A stretch of 63,749 nucleotides of DNA from an uncultured Erysipelotrichaceae bacterium (lineage in GTDB: Bacteria; Bacillota_I; Bacilli_A; Erysipelotrichales; Erysipelotrichaceae), in the NCBI GenBank assembly GCA_902775735.1, contig CACYNH010000010.1, positions 1-63,749 of the forward strand. Reading direction: 5' to 3'. Below are positions 32,315 through 41,400 of this stretch, piece after piece. Under the pieces are notes generated by a model, which worked only from the letters and a program-made list of their open reading frames with translations, had not been told where the DNA came from and searched no databases. Made by a program: the position numbers and the translations under genes. Every line of letters starts with the position of its first letter. Positions within the stretch are counted from its first letter, which is position 1.

Positions 32315-33025
32315 ATGAAGGCAGTAAATTTATTCGACTATCTGAGCGCCAACGAATATCCCGGCCGCGGCATCGCCATCGGCAGAACACCCTGCGGAAA
32401 GAAGATGCGCATCGCGTACTTCATCATGGGCAGAAGTGAAAACAGCCGCAACAGAATCTTCGTCACCGAGGGCGAAGGCATCCGCACCCAGGCGTTCGAT
32501 CCTTCCAAAATGCAGGATCCTTCCCTGATCATCTACGCGCCGGTAAGAGTGCTCGGCGAAACAACCATCGTCACAAACGGCGACCAGACTGACACGATTT
32601 ATGATTATATGGCAGAGGGCAAAAGCTTCGAGGACGCCCTGCGCACAAGAACATTTGAACCCGACGGACCCAACTGGACACCGAGAATTTCCGCAATCGT
32701 AAAGGGCGATTCCTACAAGATGTCCATTCTCAAGAGCGCTGAAGGCAATCCCGAAAGCACCCACAGACAGTTCTTTGATTTCACCAATGAGCTGAACGGC
32801 TGCGGTCACATCATCCACACTTACCGTGAAAACGGCAATCCGATTCCTTCCTTCGAAGGCGAACCGGTCTTATGGGAAATGGAAAAGATGCCCTTTGACG
32901 AGTGGAGCGACAATGTCTGGGCAGCGCTGAACAAAGACAACAAGGTCTCCCTGTTCACAAGAGCCATCGACATCGAAACAGGCGAAACAAAGACAAAAAT
33001 CTATAACAAGCATGAGGAGGAATAA
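32315..33025 (+). CDS. purO: PurO-type IMP cyclohydrolase
   Basis: A 236-residue protein of the IMP cyclohydrolase family (PF07826 type) first described in archaea. It closes FAICAR to IMP, the last step of the pathway. Motifs at the N-terminus are NEYPGRGIAIGRTP and RIAYFIMGRSENSRNR, with NGDQTDTIYD near 90 and EPDGPNWTPRISA near 115. Its position just before a transformylase that lacks its own cyclohydrolase domain supports the role. I chose ATG 32315, seven bases after GAGGAGG; ATG 32309 is too close to it. Non-archaeal examples occur mainly in clostridia and relatives. Confidence 0.88.
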   Translation: MKAVNLFDYLSANEYPGRGIAIGRTPCGKKMRIAYFIMGRSENSRNRIFVTEGEGIRTQAFDPSKMQDPSLIIYAPVRVLGETTIVTNGDQTDTIYDYMAEGKSFEDALRTRTFEPDGPNWTPRISAIVKGDSYKMSILKSAEGNPESTHRQFFDFTNELNGCGHIIHTYRENGNPIPSFEGEPVLWEMEKMPFDEWSDNVWAALNKDNKVSLFTRAIDIETGETKTKIYNKHEEE

Positions 33026-33030
33026 GAACC

Positions 33031-34206
33031 ATGGCTAAGGAACTTGAACTGAAATACGGCTGCAACCCCAACCAGAAACCGTCCAGAATCTTCATCGAAG
33101 AGGGTGAACTCCCTGTCACTGTTCTCAACGGCCGTCCCGGCTATATCAACTTCATGGATGCCCTGAATTCCTGGCAGCTCGTCAAGGAACTCAAAGAAGC
33201 CACAGGCCTGCCTTCCGCAGCCAGCTTCAAGCATGTTTCCCCGGCCGGCGCCGCTGTCGGCCTGCCGCTCACTGACATTGAAAGACAGATCTATTTCACC
33301 GGCGATCAGGAACTCTCCCCGATTGCCTGCGCATACGCAAGAGCCAGAGGCGCTGACCGCATGAGCTCCTACGGCGACTGGGCGGCTTTATCCGATATCT
33401 GCGACGCAGACACAGCCAACCTCATTAAAAAGGAAGTCTCCGACGGCGTCATCGCTCCGGGCTACACGGAAGAAGCTCTGGAAATCCTCAGAACAAAGAG
33501 AAAGGGCGGCTACAATGTCGTTCAGATCGATCCGGACTATGTTCCCGACCCCGTTGAAAGAAAGCAGGTTTTCGGCATTACATTCGAACAGGGCAGAAAC
33601 AACATCAGGATTGACGACTCCCTCTTCACAAACATCGTTACTGAAAACAAGAATCTTCCCGAAAGCGCCGTCCGCGACCTCAAGATCGCTCTGATCACTC
33701 TGAAGTACACACAGTCCAACTCCGTCGCCTACGCCAAGGATGGCCAGGCAATCGGAATCGGCGCCGGCCAGCAGAGCCGTGTCCACTGCACACGTCTTGC
33801 CGGCAGTAAGGCCGACAACTGGTGGCTCAGACAGAACCCGAAGGTTCTCGCGCTTCCGTTCAGGGCTGACATCCGCAGAGCTGACAGAGACAACACCATC
33901 GATGTCTATATCGGTGAAGAATACGAAGACGTCTTAAGAGACGGCACATGGCAGAACCTCTTCACAGAAAAGCCTGAACCGCTGACTGTTGAAGAAAAGA
34001 AGGAATGGCTGGCAAAGAACACAGGCGTGGCTCTTGGCTCCGACGCGTTCTTCCCGTTCGGCGACAACATTGAAAGAGCCCACAAGAGCGGCGTCTGCTA
34101 TATCGCGGAACCGGGCGGTTCCATCCGTGATGACAATGTCATCGAAACCTGCAACAGATACGGCATGACCATGGTCTTCAACGGCATCCGTCTGTTCCAT
34201 CATTGA
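33031..34206 (+). CDS. purH: stand-alone AICAR transformylase
   Basis: 391 residues corresponding only to the C-terminal AICARFT domain of PurH; the MGS-like IMP cyclohydrolase domain is absent. It transfers a formyl group from 10-formyl-THF to AICAR. The catalytic Lys-His is in SFKHVSPAGAAVG (about 68-80). The segments YARARGADRMSS, SDGVIAPGY, KYTQSNSVAYA, GAGQQSRVHCTRLAG and the ending RLFHH read much more like animal ATIC than like the usual bacterial PurH, from memory of those sequences. Five bases after purO, with AGGAGG between. The pair purO plus this gene replaces bifunctional purH. Confidence 0.93.
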   Translation: MAKELELKYGCNPNQKPSRIFIEEGELPVTVLNGRPGYINFMDALNSWQLVKELKEATGLPSAASFKHVSPAGAAVGLPLTDIERQIYFTGDQELSPIACAYARARGADRMSSYGDWAALSDICDADTANLIKKEVSDGVIAPGYTEEALEILRTKRKGGYNVVQIDPDYVPDPVERKQVFGITFEQGRNNIRIDDSLFTNIVTENKNLPESAVRDLKIALITLKYTQSNSVAYAKDGQAIGIGAGQQSRVHCTRLAGSKADNWWLRQNPKVLALPFRADIRRADRDNTIDVYIGEEYEDVLRDGTWQNLFTEKPEPLTVEEKKEWLAKNTGVALGSDAFFPFGDNIERAHKSGVCYIAEPGGSIRDDNVIETCNRYGMTMVFNGIRLFHH

Positions 34207-34232
34207 TCCTGTCCTTAAGAAAGGAGATCATT

Positions 34233-35501
34233 ATGAAAGTACTCGTAGTCGGCTCCGGCGGCCGTGAACACGCGGTAATCCGGAAGCTGAAGGAAAATTC
34301 TGAAATCACTGAAATCATCTGCGCGCCCGGCAACGGCGGCATTGCCGCTCTGGCCAGATGCGAGGCGGTCGCCGCCACCGATCTTGCGGGCATGGGCGAA
34401 CTGGCCGAAAGGGAAAAAATCGATTTCTGTGTCGTGACCCCCGATGATCCGCTGGCTCTTGGCATGGTGGACTTCCTGGAAGGAAAGGGCATTCCGTGCT
34501 TCGGTCCTGCCGAAAACGCGGCGATTATCGAGGCATCCAAGGTTTTCTCCAAGAATCTCATGAAAACCTATGGCATTCCGACGGCGGACTATAACGTTTT
34601 TGACAAGCCGGAAGAAGCCATGAAGTATATCCGTTTCAAGAATTCTTATCCCGCAGTCATCAAGGCTGACGGCCTGGCTCTTGGCAAAGGCGTCCTGATC
34701 GCCGCGGATGAAAAAGAAGCGGAAGAAGCGGTTAAAGAGATCATGGTTGACCAGGCGTTCGGCGCCTCCGGCAGCCGCGTTGTCGTGGAAGAGTTCATGA
34801 CCGGCCCGGAAGTTTCCGTGCTTACCTTTACTGACGGCAACGTCATCAAACCGATGGTTTCCTCCATGGATCATAAGCGTGCCCTCGACAATGACGAAGG
34901 TCTCAACACCGGCGGCATGGGCACCATTGCCCCGTCCCCTTACTACACAAAGGAAATCGCCGACATCTGCATGAAGACAATCTTCGAGCCGACCATGCGG
35001 GCGATGAACGCCGAAGGCAGAACCTTCAAAGGCTGTCTGTATTTCGGTCTGATGTTAACCCCGAAGGGACCGCGCGTCGTGGAATACAACTGCCGTTTCG
35101 GCGATCCTGAAACACAGGTTGTTTTACCGCTGTTAAAAACAGATCTCTTCACAATCATGAAGGCATGCCATGACGGCACCCTGGCCGATATCGACATTGA
35201 GTGGTCTGAGCAGTCCGCAGCCTGCGTCATTGAAGCTTCCGGCGGCTATCCGCAGAAGTATACAAAGGGCTATGAGATCTATGGTCTTGACGAAAACGGT
35301 CAGCATGAGGGCGTCATTGTCTATCACGCCGGCACAAAGCTGAGCGATGGCAAATACCTCACAAACGGCGGCCGTGTGCTCGGCATCACCGCCCTTGCGG
35401 ACACTCTTGGCGAAGCGCTGGACAAGTCCTACGCGGCTGTGAAGGAAATCGGTTTTGAAAAGGTGCATTACCGGACAGATATCGGAAGAAAGCTGAGGTA
35501 A
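34233..35501 (+). CDS. purD: phosphoribosylamine-glycine ligase
   Basis: GAR synthetase, an ATP-grasp enzyme of 422 residues. N-terminal VVGSGGREHA, ATP-grasp lysine region PAVIKADGLALGKGV (near 145), glycine-rich GGMGTIAPSPYY and metal ligands in VVEYNCRFGDPETQ are all present. The start at 34233 has AAAGGAG upstream. It stands 26 bases after the transformylase and 6 bases before purL. Confidence 0.96.
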   Translation: MKVLVVGSGGREHAVIRKLKENSEITEIICAPGNGGIAALARCEAVAATDLAGMGELAEREKIDFCVVTPDDPLALGMVDFLEGKGIPCFGPAENAAIIEASKVFSKNLMKTYGIPTADYNVFDKPEEAMKYIRFKNSYPAVIKADGLALGKGVLIAADEKEAEEAVKEIMVDQAFGASGSRVVVEEFMTGPEVSVLTFTDGNVIKPMVSSMDHKRALDNDEGLNTGGMGTIAPSPYYTKEIADICMKTIFEPTMRAMNAEGRTFKGCLYFGLMLTPKGPRVVEYNCRFGDPETQVVLPLLKTDLFTIMKACHDGTLADIDIEWSEQSAACVIEASGGYPQKYTKGYEIYGLDENGQHEGVIVYHAGTKLSDGKYLTNGGRVLGITALADTLGEALDKSYAAVKEIGFEKVHYRTDIGRKLR

Positions 35502-35507
35502 TCAGGC

Positions 35508-38500
35508 ATGACAGTCTACCGTTGTTTTGTCGAAAAAAGAAAAGAATTCGCGGTTGAGGCGGCCGGCGTGCTGGCCGACCTCAGAGAAGCGCTGCGCTCC
35601 GATGTGATCGAAAGCGTGCGCGTTCTCAACCGCTATGACATTGAGAATATTGATGAGGAGGATTATCTTTCCGCCCGCTATACCATTCTTTCCGAGCCGC
35701 AGGTCGATGACCTCTATGAGGAAAACGCCCCGGCACCGGCTGAAGACGAATGGGTTTTCGCTGTGGAATATCTTCCCGGTCAGTTTGATCAGAGAGCGGA
35801 TTCCTGCGCCCAGTGCATCCAGCTGTCTTCCATGAAGCAGCGCCCGGACGTCGCCAGCGCAAGAATCTATTACATCAAGGGAAAGCTAACAGATGAAGAC
35901 AAGGCGAAGATCAGGGAAACACTGATCAACCCGGTCGAATCCAGAGAGGCTTCTCTTGAAAAGCCGGCAACCATTCTTCAGAAGTACCCGAAGCCTGATC
36001 TGCCGGAAGTCCTTGAAGGCTTTACAGCTCTCGGCCAGGAAGAACTGAATTCCTTCCTTGGCCAGTATGGCCTGGCGATGGACCTTGCGGATATCACCTT
36101 CCTGCAGAAGTATTTCAAAGAGGAAGAAAAGCGCGATCCGACCATCACGGAAATCAGAGTCATCGATACCTACTGGTCCGACCATTGCCGTCATACAACC
36201 TTCAACACCATCATCAACAATATTGAAATCGAACCGGACTTTGTGCGTGAGACATATGACGAATACCTGCAGCTGCGGGAAGAAATCTATGCCCGCCGCA
36301 CGCCGAAGCCGTTAACATTGATGGATCTTGGCACCATCGGCGCCAAAGTCCTGAAGAAGCGCGGTCTGCTCAATGACCTCGACGAATCGGAAGAGATCAA
36401 CGCCTGCTCGGTGAAGATCAAAGTCGACGTCGAAGGCGAACAGCAGGACTGGCTTCTCATGTTCAAAAACGAAACCCACAACCATCCGACTGAAATCGAG
36501 CCGTTCGGCGGCGCTGCCACATGTCTGGGCGGCGCGATCCGCGACCCGCTTTCCGGAAGAAGCTATGTGTACCAGGCAATGCGCATCACCGGCGCTGCCG
36601 ATCCGCTGACACCGCTGGAAGACACGCTCAAGGGCAAGCTGCCCCAGCGCAGAATCGTCACCACAGCAGCCAACGGCTACAGCTCCTACGGCAACCAGAT
36701 CGGTCTTGCGACAGGCCTTGTCAGAGAACTCTACCATCCCGGCTATGTGGCCAAGAGAATGGAAGTCGGCGCTGTCATCGCGGCGGCACCGGCGGAAAAT
36801 GTCATCCGTGAAGTCCCTGAACCCGGCGATATCGTCATCCTTTTAGGCGGCCGCACAGGCCGTGACGGCTGCGGCGGAGCGACCGGCAGTTCCAAGGCCC
36901 ACAGCGTTGAATCGCTCGAAACCTGCGGCGCTGAGGTCCAGAAGGGCAACGCCCCGGAAGAAAGAAAGCTGCAGAGGCTTTTCCGCAATCCGGAAGCCAC
37001 AAGACTGATCCGCCGCTGCAACGACTTCGGCGCCGGCGGCGTCTCCGTCGCCATCGGCGAACTGGCGGACGGCCTGATGATCAACCTGGACACAGTTCCC
37101 AAGAAGTACGAAGGTCTCAACGGCACCGAGCTGGCGATTTCCGAATCCCAGGAACGCATGGCGGTTGTCGTCAGGGCAAAGGACGCGGAAAAATTCATCG
37201 CCCTGGCTGACAGTGAAAACCTTGAGTCCACCATCGTGGCGGCTGTCACTGACAATCCCCGCATGATCATGACTCTGGAAGGCCATGAGATCGTCAACAT
37301 CTCACGCGCTTTCCTGAACACAAACGGCGCCAGCCGCTATACAGATATCGAAGTTCCTGCTGTGAAGAAAGAGGAACAGAAAGACTGCGGCGCTTCCCTC
37401 AGTGAAAAGATGGAGGCTCTGGCAGGCGATCTCAACATCTGCTCGCAGAAGGGTCTTTCCGAACGCTTTGACTCCACAATCGGAGCCGGCACTGTCTTAA
37501 TGCCGTTCGGCGGAAAATACCAGCTGACCCCCAACCAGACCATGGCGGCAAAGATTCCTGTGCTTGGTCGCGAAACAAACACAGCATCCCTGATGAGCTG
37601 GGGCTTTGATCCTTATCTTTCCAGCGCCTCGCCTTACCATGGCGCGATGGCGGCAGTCATCATGTCGGCCGCTTCCATCATCGCTGCCGGCGGCAGCCTG
37701 AAGCACACATGGCTCTCTTTCCAGGAGTACTTCGGAAGAGTCAACCATGAACCGTTAAGATGGGGCAAACCGTTCGCGGCTCTGCTCGGCGCCCTCAAGG
37801 CACAGGTGGAACTGGGCATCGCGGCAATCGGCGGCAAGGACTCCATGTCCGGCACATTCGAGGACATTGACGTTCCGCCGACACTCATCTCCTTCGCGGT
37901 TTCCACCGCAAAGGCTGACAAAGTGCTCAGCCCTGAATTCAAGGGTTCTGGCCATAACCTTTATGTTCTGGCTCCTGAATATGATGAAAACGGACTGCCT
38001 GATTTTGACAGCGTCCGCAAAGTCTTCTCACGCATGGAAGAACTGATCAGAGAAGGAAAGATTCTCTCTGTCTGGACTCTTGAAAGAGGCGGCATCGCGG
38101 AAGGTCTGCTCAAGTGCGCGCTCGGCAACCGCATCGGCGTGAAGCTTGATGATGAAACGGGTCTCTTTGACAAGTGCTACGGAGCTTTCCTGTTTGAGAC
38201 AGCGGAAGAAATCGAAGACGCCCGTAAGATCGGTGAAACAATCGGTGAATATGTACTGAAGACAGAAGCGGAATGCGTGAATCTTGATCAGATCCAGAAG
38301 ATCTATGAAGACAAGCTGCAGCCGGTCTTCCCGTATACACGCGTCGATTTCGGCACGGAACTGATCAATTGTGATTGTAATGAGCGCGGCGTCATGCACG
38401 CTTCCTACACATGTGAAAAGCCGCATGTCCTGATCCCGGTCTTCCCCGGCACCAACTGTGAATATGACACAGCCCGCTCCTTCGAAAGAGCGGGGGCGGA

Positions 38501-39218
38501 AGCAGAGATCTTCGTCATCCGCAACCTGAGCGGCAAAGACATTGAAGAAAGCGCGGAAGGCTTCGCAAAGGCAATCGCCCGCAGCCAGATCATCGCGGTG
38601 CCCGGCGGATTCTCAGGCGGCGATGAACCGGACGGCTCAGGCAAATTCATCACAGCCTTCTTCCGCAATCCGAAGGTCAAGGCGGCCGTCACGGAGCTTC
38701 TCGATGAAAGAGAAGGCCTCATGCTCGGTATCTGCAACGGCTTCCAGGCGCTGATCAAGCTTGGCCTTGTGCCGTATGGAAAGATCATCGACACCGACGA
38801 AAACTGCCCGACCCTGACATTCAATACCATCGGCAGACACCAGTCGATGCTGGTGAGAACAAGAATCGCTTCCGTCAAGTCACCGTGGCTGCGCTACGCA
38901 CAGCAGGGCGACATCAACACTGTCGCGATTTCCCATGGCGAAGGCAGATTCGTTGCCAATAAAGAAGTCATGGACGAACTGATCAGAAACGGCCAGATCG
39001 CCACCCAGTATGTTGATCTGGACGGCAATCCGACCAGTGATATTCACTTCAACCCGAACAATTCCTTCAACGCGGTGGAAGGCATTACTTCCCCGGATGG
39101 AAGAATCCTCGGCAAGATGGGCCACTCCGAGCGCTCCGGCGAAAGCCTCTATGGCAACATTCCGGATCTCAACACCCAGGAATTCATCTTCCGCGGCGCG
39201 GTAGATTATTTCAGATAG
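35508..39218 (+). CDS. purL: phosphoribosylformylglycinamidine synthase, single chain
   Basis: FGAM synthetase of 1236 residues that combines PurS-like, PurL and PurQ parts in one polypeptide. The synthetase core shows DTYWSDHCRHTTF (about 222-234), FKNETHNHPTEIEPFGGAATCLGG and NDFGAGGVSVAIGELADG. The C-terminal glutaminase begins near 966 with HVLIPVFPGTNCEYDTARSF; its catalytic Cys is in MLGICNGFQAL and the His-Glu pair in SHGEGRF. Large one-chain enzymes are typical of Proteobacteria and eukaryotes, and also of clostridia and relatives. Last gene of the operon before a terminator. purF, purC, purB and purK are not in this window. Confidence 0.96.
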   Translation: MTVYRCFVEKRKEFAVEAAGVLADLREALRSDVIESVRVLNRYDIENIDEEDYLSARYTILSEPQVDDLYEENAPAPAEDEWVFAVEYLPGQFDQRADSCAQCIQLSSMKQRPDVASARIYYIKGKLTDEDKAKIRETLINPVESREASLEKPATILQKYPKPDLPEVLEGFTALGQEELNSFLGQYGLAMDLADITFLQKYFKEEEKRDPTITEIRVIDTYWSDHCRHTTFNTIINNIEIEPDFVRETYDEYLQLREEIYARRTPKPLTLMDLGTIGAKVLKKRGLLNDLDESEEINACSVKIKVDVEGEQQDWLLMFKNETHNHPTEIEPFGGAATCLGGAIRDPLSGRSYVYQAMRITGAADPLTPLEDTLKGKLPQRRIVTTAANGYSSYGNQIGLATGLVRELYHPGYVAKRMEVGAVIAAAPAENVIREVPEPGDIVILLGGRTGRDGCGGATGSSKAHSVESLETCGAEVQKGNAPEERKLQRLFRNPEATRLIRRCNDFGAGGVSVAIGELADGLMINLDTVPKKYEGLNGTELAISESQERMAVVVRAKDAEKFIALADSENLESTIVAAVTDNPRMIMTLEGHEIVNISRAFLNTNGASRYTDIEVPAVKKEEQKDCGASLSEKMEALAGDLNICSQKGLSERFDSTIGAGTVLMPFGGKYQLTPNQTMAAKIPVLGRETNTASLMSWGFDPYLSSASPYHGAMAAVIMSAASIIAAGGSLKHTWLSFQEYFGRVNHEPLRWGKPFAALLGALKAQVELGIAAIGGKDSMSGTFEDIDVPPTLISFAVSTAKADKVLSPEFKGSGHNLYVLAPEYDENGLPDFDSVRKVFSRMEELIREGKILSVWTLERGGIAEGLLKCALGNRIGVKLDDETGLFDKCYGAFLFETAEEIEDARKIGETIGEYVLKTEAECVNLDQIQKIYEDKLQPVFPYTRVDFGTELINCDCNERGVMHASYTCEKPHVLIPVFPGTNCEYDTARSFERAGAEAEIFVIRNLSGKDIEESAEGFAKAIARSQIIAVPGGFSGGDEPDGSGKFITAFFRNPKVKAAVTELLDEREGLMLGICNGFQALIKLGLVPYGKIIDTDENCPTLTFNTIGRHQSMLVRTRIASVKSPWLRYAQQGDINTVAISHGEGRFVANKEVMDELIRNGQIATQYVDLDGNPTSDIHFNPNNSFNAVEGITSPDGRILGKMGHSERSGESLYGNIPDLNTQEFIFRGAVDYFR

Positions 39219-39222
39219 CATG

Positions 39223-39258
39223 AAAGGGGACCGGACAGTCAGTCAGGTTCCTTTTCTT
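39223..39258 (+). terminator. terminator of purine operon
   Basis: AAAGGGGACC pairs imperfectly with GGTTCCTTT around a 13-base loop, followed by TCTT. Confidence 0.6.
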
Positions 39259-39315
39259 ACTATGATCCCGGCATATTATACGGAAACAGTACAGTGAAAA
39301 CGGAAGGACAGGAAA

Positions 39316-41388
39316 ATGAAGAGAAATGCAGACCAATGGGTAGGAGAGTATGATTTCAGCGATCCCGGAGTTTTACAGCGGGCTTTTAAGGAACACTTCG
39401 ACAACTCACGCAGACTGCGTTCTCAATACGGCAGCGCCGGCCAGAATGCGGATATTGACGCAAAACGGCTTTCCAGACGGCAGGAAACAGCGCTGAAGAA
39501 TGTTGAGTATGCAAGAAAAATGGTTGGCGCGGATTATCCGGATTTCCCGGGAACATCTTATTTTGAAATGGACTGGGCTTATCTGAATTCGGATATTGAT
39601 GAGGGATATGACGCGCTTGACCGCAGATTTGATCTGATTTTTGCGGCGGCAATCTGGATTCTGGATACCCTCAGCACTGATCATCTCATGTTTGATGTTG
39701 AACGCGAACTTCTTCCGGAACTGAGTGAAGAGGAGGCTGTGAATATTCCTTCCTGGACAATCGGACGTGACTCGGTTTTTTCCGACGCGCTGCTGATGAA
39801 GACCGTGTATGTTCTGATTCACAGAAATGATGACTGCAAAGTCTACGTGCCGAAAGGTGAAATGAAACGAAACTTTCTTGATGAGGCTGCCGTGCGGAAC
39901 AAAAACAGACAGAACGTTCCATCGAGACAGCGTTTTGAAAAACTGATTGATGCGCTGGATCCGGAAGCGGTTCAGTCCGCGGTTGAAGAATTCAGGGAGA
40001 AATACTGGTTTCTGGCGGGCGCGTTCTTTACGGGACTGCAAAAGAATCATGCAAAAAGGGATGAGCTTCTGAAGAATCATGACAGACTGGTGAAGAAACA
40101 AAAACAATATGCAAATAACGACCGGAAAACAGAGGCTGTCATCAGTGCAGAGGATTTCTTTTCAAAATCAGACGATCTGCCGGCACTTCGGAATTTCGAG
40201 AATTTTGTGGAACTTGACAGGGCAATCGGAAGATGCAGCGATCTGGTAAGTGACGGCGTGGAAGAAAAGATGAACTATGCCGGGCTGTTCAGGGAATACC
40301 TGGGAATGGCTCCGGAAGAAAAGAAAGAGCTGATGCCGGAAGAACTCAATGAACGGATGGAAGGGTTCTGTATTGAAAATCCGTACCGTCTCGCTTTTGC
40401 GCTGCTGTATCTGGCGGACCGCAATGATGACCTGATCTGGATGTATTACTTCGGAACATCATTGGCATACATGATCGGGGACTCACTTCCCTGGATACAT
40501 TCCTATGATGAGTTTTTTGTGGATGATCTTATCGAAAGGCACGCGCACGAGAGCGCAATGAACATCTTTCCTGATTTTTATGAAAAGCGCTACAGCGATC
40601 AATATGATGGTGAGACGGTTAATGATCCGGTCAGCCTGGCGCAGCTGATGTTTGAAATGACCGGCGTGATCATGCCGAGAAATCTTGAACGGTTCGATTG
40701 TCTGGAGTCTTATTGGAATGATCTGAATATTCCTGCGCATATGCAGAAGATGATGCGCCTTGCGATGTGTCTTATGGATGTGATGGGCAGGGAAACAGCA
40801 GGAACCTATGCTGATCCTGAAGAGACAAAGGAAGAAGAAGTGCCGCAGGATCAGCTGCAGCTTAAGGAACAGATTGAACAGCTGAAAAAGAGGGTTAACA
40901 GTCTGGCTGCAGAGAATAAAGCATTAAAAGAAACATCGTGGAAAGCACAGAAAGAGAATTCGCGCCTGAGTGAAAAACTGGAGGCTGTGCACCGCAGCAC
41001 CAAAGCGGACAGGGATGAGCTGGCAAAACTCCGGGAAGTTATCTTTCTGACACAGAATCCGGAGAAAGAAACACCTGATCCTGACATTAATCTTCCTTAT
41101 GAAGTCAGGGAAAGAACTGTCATCTGCGGCGGTCATGATTCCTTCGTCAAGCAGCTGACCCAGATGATCACCGGAAATGTGCGGGTTCTCAGCAATGTGA
41201 GAATTAATGATGACCTGATCCGCAATGCGGCAAGCGTATGGATTCAGACAAATGCGCTCAGCCACAGTGACTACTACAAAATCACAGACCTTTGCCGGAA
41301 ATATGATATTCCGCTGCATTACTTCCTTTATGCCTCTGCACGCAAATGTGCAGAGCAGATTGTTGAAACGGCAGAGAAGAAGCGATAA
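39316..41388 (+). CDS. coiled-coil protein with C-terminal DUF2325-like domain
   Basis: A 690-residue protein that I cannot name. Residues 1-500 are acidic and helical with no recognisable motif and no membrane segment. About 512-575 is a heptad coiled coil (LKEQIEQLKKRVNSLAAENK). About 598-685 resembles DUF2325: RTVICGGHDSFVKQL, a middle with VRINDDLIRNAASVWIQTNALSHSDYYKI, then CRKYDIPLHYF. DUF2325 proteins of this build occur in many bacteria without known function. Start preceded by AAGGACAGG; a -10-like TATTAT is near 39273. The base composition is more AT-rich than in the purine genes before it. It may be co-transcribed with the L,D-transpeptidase 12 bases downstream. Confidence 0.65.
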   Translation: MKRNADQWVGEYDFSDPGVLQRAFKEHFDNSRRLRSQYGSAGQNADIDAKRLSRRQETALKNVEYARKMVGADYPDFPGTSYFEMDWAYLNSDIDEGYDALDRRFDLIFAAAIWILDTLSTDHLMFDVERELLPELSEEEAVNIPSWTIGRDSVFSDALLMKTVYVLIHRNDDCKVYVPKGEMKRNFLDEAAVRNKNRQNVPSRQRFEKLIDALDPEAVQSAVEEFREKYWFLAGAFFTGLQKNHAKRDELLKNHDRLVKKQKQYANNDRKTEAVISAEDFFSKSDDLPALRNFENFVELDRAIGRCSDLVSDGVEEKMNYAGLFREYLGMAPEEKKELMPEELNERMEGFCIENPYRLAFALLYLADRNDDLIWMYYFGTSLAYMIGDSLPWIHSYDEFFVDDLIERHAHESAMNIFPDFYEKRYSDQYDGETVNDPVSLAQLMFEMTGVIMPRNLERFDCLESYWNDLNIPAHMQKMMRLAMCLMDVMGRETAGTYADPEETKEEEVPQDQLQLKEQIEQLKKRVNSLAAENKALKETSWKAQKENSRLSEKLEAVHRSTKADRDELAKLREVIFLTQNPEKETPDPDINLPYEVRERTVICGGHDSFVKQLTQMITGNVRVLSNVRINDDLIRNAASVWIQTNALSHSDYYKITDLCRKYDIPLHYFLYASARKCAEQIVETAEKKR

Positions 41389-41400
41389 ACTCTTATCCGT

